DNA of 64,000 nucleotides from positions 67,520 through 131,519 of the forward strand of contig CAJUGO010000004.1 of assembly GCA_910585865.1 (NCBI GenBank), given 5' to 3'. The notes below the pieces were generated by a model that worked only from the letters and a program-made list of their open reading frames with translations, was not told where the DNA came from and made no database searches. Every line of letters starts with the position of its first letter. The stretch's first letter is position 1. Shown piece after piece: positions 60,011 to 64,000 of the stretch. The position numbers were made by a program, and so were the translations under genes. This stretch comes from an uncultured Ruminococcus sp. Lineage in GTDB: Bacteria > Bacillota > Clostridia > Oscillospirales > Acutalibacteraceae.

Positions 60011-62276
60011 TACAACTTGGGATAAATTGGTTTCGGGCGATGAAATATCGAGAGTAAAAAGAGAAAGGAACACTCCATATATAGCTAAAACTATCTATGT
60101 TTCTTCATTAGAGGATGAAGAGGCAGACAATTGGGTATTACTCAATAAGATGAAAAATCCCAAAAAAGTAAAAGTAAAAAAAGATAAGTCACAAGATGAA
60201 ATATTTGAAGATGTCGTATGGGTTCTTTTTGCAAACTTAGGTTTTACCACATTGAACAGAGATAAATATTTCAAAATGTCATATGGGAATTCTACCGCTC
60301 AAACACAGCAGATCGATGTGTTTGCAGTTGATGATGAGACAATTATATTTGTTGAATGTAAGAGTGCGTTAAAACTTAAAGATGGAGTATTCAAAAAAGA
60401 AATCGAGGCATTAGGAGCAAAAATAAACGGTTTGAGAAACGAAGCAAGTAAACATTTCCCTTATCGTAAGTGCAAATTCATATTCGCAACAAACAACTAT
60501 ATAATGAGTACGGAAGACCTACAGCGTTTGGACAGTTTAAATATAACTCATTTTGACGAGAATAAAATTAGTTATTATCAAGAACTTGTTAAACATTTAG
60601 GTACTTGTGCGAGATACCAGCTATTAGGCAATTTATTCGCTAACCAAGCAATTAAAGGAATGGATAATCGTATTCCTGCAATTAGAGGAAAAATGGGCGG
60701 TCATACCTACTACTCTTTCTCGATTGAACCCGAAAAATTATTAAAGATTGGATATGTATTGCATAGAAGCGAAGCAAACAGCGATATGATGCCAACCTAT
60801 CAACGATTAATAAAGAAAAATCGCTTGAAATCTGTTCGTAAATTTATAAATGAAGAAAAAGGATATTTTCCTAATTCTATTATAATTAGTATTGATTCTA
60901 AAAAGCAATTGCAATTTGATCGTTCAGATAAACAAGTGGCTGATGCTGTTGCGGATCTTGGAATTCTTCACCTTCCACAACGATATCGTTCTGCTTACAT
61001 TATAGATGGACAGCATCGTTTATATGGTTATTCAGATTCGCCTTACGCTTCAAGTAATAGTATTCCGGTAGTAGCCTTTGAAAATCTTGATCAAAGTGAG
61101 CAAGTAAGGCTATTTATGGATATAAATGAAAATCAGAAATCGGTTTCAAAAAATTTAAGAAATACTTTAAATGCAGATATGCTTTGGGATTCACCTAAAG
61201 AGTCTGAAAAAAGAGATGCACTAAGATTGAAAATTGCCCAAAATTTGGGAGAGAAAAGCACCTCGCCTCTTTATGGAAGAATAAGTATCGGTGAAGATCA
61301 GAGTTCTGCAATTAAATGTATAACGATTGAATGCATACGTATTTCCATAAATGTAGGTAATTTTCTTTCAAAGTTTGACAAGAAAAATCTGCCGACACAA
61401 TATGGAATATTTGACTTGAGTAATAACGACGAAACTATGAAATTGCTATATCCCTTTTTGGAAAAATGCTTAACATATGTTAAGTTAAATACTGCTGATG
61501 AATGGGATAAAGGTAGTGCAGATAACGGAATCTTAACAATAAACAATGGAATAGGCGGACTAATACGAGCTATTAATGATATCGCAAATTTTCTCATTGA
61601 AAAGAGTAAAATCTATCCGATGAAAGACTCTATAGATTTCATGGCAAAAGAAGCCGAATACTATTTAGATCCTATTTGTCGTTTTGTTAACAACATCAAT
61701 GAGGAAGATCGTAATGACATTCGAAAAACTTATGGCGGTAATGGTCCAATGCACTGTTGGAGATTTTTCCAAAAAGCCATAAATACTGAAAGACCTGAAT
61801 TTAAACCTGAAGGTTTACAAAAGTATTGGGAAGAGCATGGAAAAGAATTTAATACTGATTCAATTAAAATCATGTCAGAAATAGAAGTGGTTATAAAATC
61901 CTACATACGGGAACGATTAGAAGATGTATATGACACAAAATGGATATATGAAATACCACAAGCTGTTTTCATTAATGCGAGTAAATTAGCTTCCAAAAAC
62001 AAATATGAAACAGGAGAAGATAAAGACTGGTGGGAATTTGTCAACATACTTGGATGTAAAGAAATTGTTCTGTTCGGAAAGAATTGGTCAGAAATTTTCT
62101 CTAAAAAATTTACTTTAGATTCTGAAAAGAAAAAAACTGGCGGAAAGAATGCGAAAACGGAATGGATGGTGATGATTGATAAATTGCAGAAGAAAGCAGG
62201 AAAGGCCAATTTTACCGTGGCTAAATCCGAGTATCAAATACTTTGCGAGGTACAAGATCGGTTCAGTCAAGTGTAA
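60003..62276 (+). CDS. Fusion of PD-(D/E)XK nuclease-like domain and DGQHR (DndB-like) domain
   Basis: A 757-residue protein with two recognisable parts. Residues about 60-165 look like an Mrr-type PD-(D/E)XK nuclease: Glu66/Glu69 in a leading helix, Asp105 in QQIDVFAVDD, and Glu118-x-Lys120 in IIFVECKSALKL. Residues about 230-420 are a DGQHR domain: LPQRYRSAYIIDGQHRLYGY at 324-343, then VRLFMDINENQKSVSKNLRN, as in DndB and related proteins. The C-terminal third is unassigned. It overlaps the adenine methyltransferase gene and has the HTH gene upstream. No dndCDE genes are near, so it is not a standard phosphorothioation locus. A restriction-modification or other defence role is inferred. Confidence 0.85.
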   Translation: MSNTTWDKLVSGDEISRVKRERNTPYIAKTIYVSSLEDEEADNWVLLNKMKNPKKVKVKKDKSQDEIFEDVVWVLFANLGFTTLNRDKYFKMSYGNSTAQTQQIDVFAVDDETIIFVECKSALKLKDGVFKKEIEALGAKINGLRNEASKHFPYRKCKFIFATNNYIMSTEDLQRLDSLNITHFDENKISYYQELVKHLGTCARYQLLGNLFANQAIKGMDNRIPAIRGKMGGHTYYSFSIEPEKLLKIGYVLHRSEANSDMMPTYQRLIKKNRLKSVRKFINEEKGYFPNSIIISIDSKKQLQFDRSDKQVADAVADLGILHLPQRYRSAYIIDGQHRLYGYSDSPYASSNSIPVVAFENLDQSEQVRLFMDINENQKSVSKNLRNTLNADMLWDSPKESEKRDALRLKIAQNLGEKSTSPLYGRISIGEDQSSAIKCITIECIRISINVGNFLSKFDKKNLPTQYGIFDLSNNDETMKLLYPFLEKCLTYVKLNTADEWDKGSADNGILTINNGIGGLIRAINDIANFLIEKSKIYPMKDSIDFMAKEAEYYLDPICRFVNNINEEDRNDIRKTYGGNGPMHCWRFFQKAINTERPEFKPEGLQKYWEEHGKEFNTDSIKIMSEIEVVIKSYIRERLEDVYDTKWIYEIPQAVFINASKLASKNKYETGEDKDWWEFVNILGCKEIVLFGKNWSEIFSKKFTLDSEKKKTGGKNAKTEWMVMIDKLQKKAGKANFTVAKSEYQILCEVQDRFSQV

Positions 62277-62290
62277 ATCGAGGTGATATA

Positions 62291-62677
62291 ATGACCGAAA
62301 TTATCTATGCCTGATATTATTCCGATAATCAGCGAGAAGAGTCAATTGAAGGACAGTTGCGTGAATGCAAAGCCGTTGCTCACAAAAGAACAAATCATCT
62401 TTTGTTTCACCGTTTCCGAAAACTCAATACTCGTCGTTTGGATCATAAACGCAGATTGATAGATAGTTTTGTAAATGCAATTTATTTGTATGATGACAAA
62501 ATGGTGATTACATTCAACTACAAAGAAGGCTCGGAAACTGTCAGTCTGAGCGAAATCGAAAAATCGGATTTGGGTTCGGATTTGACCTCGTCCGCCTCGC
62601 CACAAGCACTCACATTAGTGGGTGCTTATTTTTATATAATAAACGCTGGATATCCGCATACATACTCACTTTCTTAA
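62291..62677 (+). pseudogene. Large serine recombinase, decayed (internal deletion plus stop codon)
   Basis: The ATG opens MTEIIYA, then an in-frame TGA (62312-62314) where recombinases of this type normally continue with an Arg codon. YYSDNQREESIEGQLRECKA follows, an unmistakable resolvase N-terminal end. About 30 codons later the frame jumps to typical C-terminal sequence (RRLIDSFVNAIYLYDDKMVI, GSETVSLSEIEKSDL), so most of the catalytic and zinc domains are deleted. AGGTGA precedes the ATG. It begins 14 nt after the DGQHR gene. Confidence 0.85.
62604..62627 (+). terminator. Terminator after the recombinase remnant
   Basis: AAGCACTCAC and GTGGGTGCTT form a 10-bp stem (one G-U) with a 4-nt loop, followed by ATTTTTAT. 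It would end the transcript of the HTH-methyltransferase-DGQHR module. Confidence 0.8.
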
Positions 62678-62730
62678 CAATTGAAGTTTTAATTACGCTA
62701 AGTCAAATAATGCCAATTAAAGACAATAAA

Positions 62731-62758
62731 AGCCACATAAGCTACACAGAAGTTACAC
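62731..62758. repeat. Three short related repeats near the island/prophage junction
   Basis: AGCCACAT, AGCTACAC and AGTTACAC occur at 62731, 62740 and 62751. They resemble, but do not equal, the AGCTAACA repeats beside tRNA-Thr, and may mark a second recombinase-binding region. Confidence 0.35.
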
Positions 62759-62767
62759 AGTAAAATA

Positions 62768-62800
62768 CCCCTAAAACAATTTTAATTAACTGTTTTGGGG
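62768..62800 (-). terminator. Terminator-like hairpin downstream of the phage amidase
   Basis: CCCCTAAAACA and TGTTTTGGGG pair with one bulged base. On the minus strand TATTTTAC follows. It lies about 140 nt past the amidase stop. Confidence 0.55.
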
Positions 62801-62937
62801 ATGAAATTTGTGTAGCATATTTCACCAATAAGTAAATATTGGGGTAGCAGGCTTCATTACAAATTCGCGTAATCGGTGTATAATAATCTCATAACAAATT
62901 ACAAAAGTAATGTCACTATGGTTTACATTTTCTATTC

Positions 62938-63729
62938 TTAAATTTTTTCTTTAATTAGCTTCGCAAGATACTTAATAAAATTATCTCCTGCAATTCCGTT
63001 TTGCTTGTAACCGCCTATTTTAAGAACCTCATTTACAGCTTTTTCAGTGCCGTTTCCAAATGAACCGTTTTCATCCATTCCTGATTTAATTATGCCTTTA
63101 GATTTTGCAATCAACAGAAGCTCCTTAATAGCCAAAATACCGTCAGACTTTTGCCCTTTCTTATATCCCTGGCTGTCAAGGATTTTTTCTTTTGACGTTG
63201 ACTGTGATTTATATGTAACACCAAAATAATTACATAATCCTTTACAAATCGCTTCGCCTATTTTTGTTGTATTGTTTCTAATCCAGTCTGAACCCGTCTT
63301 TGTATCGTGAAATTCACACTCAACATAAACAGTTAACGCTCTGGGCACATTGATTTCATATAGTCCAGTTTGATAGGAAACACTGTCAGCTGTACCGGGG
63401 GAAATAGAACCCAATGACTTTAGAACAGCTTCTGCCGCCTTTCTGCCGTTTGAATTAAGACAGAAAATTCTTGTGCCCCCTGTGACCTTACCGTTATACG
63501 CATTCGTATGGATTGGCATATGAATATCAGCATTGAATTTGTCAGATTCATTACAGCGGTTCTGCATTGTATCTCCTGATTTTCCGACCTTTACTTCAAA
63601 TCCGCATCTTTTCAGTGCTGTTGCAGTTGCATTTGCGATTTTATCGCACTGTGCCATTTCGTTTGTACCGCCTGTTGCATAGGTATTATTGCGCTGATTG
63701 GATGGTGATAAATAGATTTTCTTTGACAT
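62938..63729 (-). CDS. Phage-type N-acetylmuramoyl-L-alanine amidase (endolysin)
   Basis: A 263-residue lysin with an N-terminal Amidase_3 domain: KIYLSPSNQRNNTYATGGTN opens it, the zinc ligands are in GTNEMAQ (Glu), MPIHTNAYNG (His) and VYVECEFHD (Glu). The SPSNQ opening instead of DPGHGG is usual in phage members of this family. Residues about 180-263 look like a cell-wall-binding domain (LDSQGYKKGQKSDG, GSFGNGTEKAVNEVLKI). GAGGAG precedes the ATG. It would be the last gene of a minus-strand prophage lysis module. Confidence 0.9.
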   Translation of the reverse strand: MSKKIYLSPSNQRNNTYATGGTNEMAQCDKIANATATALKRCGFEVKVGKSGDTMQNRCNESDKFNADIHMPIHTNAYNGKVTGGTRIFCLNSNGRKAAEAVLKSLGSISPGTADSVSYQTGLYEINVPRALTVYVECEFHDTKTGSDWIRNNTTKIGEAICKGLCNYFGVTYKSQSTSKEKILDSQGYKKGQKSDGILAIKELLLIAKSKGIIKSGMDENGSFGNGTEKAVNEVLKIGGYKQNGIAGDNFIKYLAKLIKEKI

Positions 63730-63731
63730 GG

Positions 63732-63932
63732 TTATTTCTCCTCGCTTTCATTGATTTTATCATATGTTTTCTTGAATATATCTGGTTTACAAGGATATTG
63801 TTCTCCATTTACACCAGTAATAATGTAATCATCCACTGAGGCATGCATTGTGCCTTCAAGAGTTTCAATGTACATTTCCTTTTTGGTCTGATACGCTTCG
63901 ATAATTACTGGCTTTTTCCTGTATTTACTCAT
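63732..63932 (-). CDS. Small conserved phage protein
   Basis: A 66-residue protein of a type common in Firmicutes phages, recognisable from MSKYRKKPVIIEAYQTK, IETLEGTMHASVDDYIITGV and NGEQYPCKPDIFKKTY. Its biochemical function is not known to me. The ATG 7 nt after GGAGG is used rather than one two codons earlier. It lies 2 nt upstream of the amidase gene and directly after the partial phage gene at the window edge. Confidence 0.82.
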   Translation of the reverse strand: MSKYRKKPVIIEAYQTKKEMYIETLEGTMHASVDDYIITGVNGEQYPCKPDIFKKTYDKINESEEK

Positions 63933-63934
63933 AA

Positions 63935-64000
63935 TCATTCCTCCGTTTTATTAATTTCAGGCAATCCTGCTACTGATGTCAACACTGATAAAATACCAGC
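63935..64000 (-). CDS. Partial phage gene at the right edge (possible holin C-terminus)
   Basis: The last 21 residues (AGILSVLTSVAGLPEINKTE and one more) and the TGA are visible; the TGA overlaps an ATG of the next gene. A hydrophobic end and its position directly upstream of an endolysin module suggest a holin, but the sequence seen is too short to be sure. Confidence 0.45.
   Translation of the reverse strand, partial: AGILSVLTSVAGLPEINKTEE

Noticed and set aside
60003..62276. Standard Dnd phosphorothioation locus
   Set aside because: Only the DGQHR domain is shared; dndA, dndC, dndD and dndE are not in the window, and the partner is an adenine methyltransferase.
62604..62677. C-terminal tail of the recombinase remnant read as real protein
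   Set aside because: The frame passes through a terminator hairpin, so the last ~24 codons are probably read-through of noncoding DNA.

Overview
The window is AT-rich DNA from a spore-forming, starch-using Clostridia bacterium. It most resembles the Ruminococcus/Oscillospirales group. This rests on a lone spoVAC, CBM26/X25-type starch-binding secreted proteins, a cohesin-like domain, class B and class D sortases, a Firmicutes-type CpsC/CpsD polysaccharide locus and strong sigma-A promoters with 17-bp spacers. No 16S gene is present, so the assignment is inference.

Layout. 1-2.8 kb: a maltose/maltodextrin-type ABC importer (binding lipoprotein, and a permease cut by the window edge) with three inverted repeats between the genes. 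3.2-4.7 kb: a divergent MurE-like ligase. 4.9-10.9 kb: a minus-strand operon nifS-thiI-sortase fusion-small MoCF-like gene-ectB. 11-20.3 kb: spoVAC, a fabG-like reductase, an XRE regulator, gltX-glnS, metG and tatD. 20.5-22.7 kb: a class D sortase cassette with a probable substrate. 22.9-39.5 kb: a minus-strand capsule/exopolysaccharide locus. It reads CpsC, CpsD, priming sugar transferase, UDP-sugar dehydrogenase, glycosyltransferases, TupA-type ATP-grasp, radical SAM protein, Wzy-like polymerase, pyruvyltransferase-like protein, Wzx-like flippase and a frameshifted MenD-like ThDP enzyme; a 160-bp MITE-like element sits inside it. 39.9-45.8 kb: two large secreted proteins made of near-identical tandem beta-type modules. 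46.4-50.9 kb: an acyltransferase, an Ogg-type glycosylase, a DUF6062-like protein and an orphan phage-baseplate-like protein. 51-57.9 kb: the conserved operon rimP-nusA-ylxR-ylxQ-infB-rbfA-nrnA-truB.

From tRNA-Thr(GGT) at 58.2 kb to the right edge the DNA is accessory. It holds three direct repeats phased at 11 bp, the 3' remnant of an ISL3-type insertion sequence, and a compact three-gene module: an HTH protein, a D12-class adenine methyltransferase, and a 757-residue protein joining a PD-(D/E)XK nuclease-like domain to a DGQHR (DndB-like) domain. A decayed large serine recombinase and the edge of a prophage lysis module (amidase, small phage protein, probable holin end) follow.

The best candidates for something undescribed are (i) the methyltransferase plus nuclease-DGQHR fusion, a likely defence or modification system; (ii) a membrane class B sortase with an N-terminal MoCF/CinA-like domain, next to a free-standing MoCF-like protein; and (iii) the paired proteins with six and five nearly identical ~92-residue modules, one apparently headed by a cohesin-like domain. 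All functional statements come from reading motifs and architecture; no database search was run.
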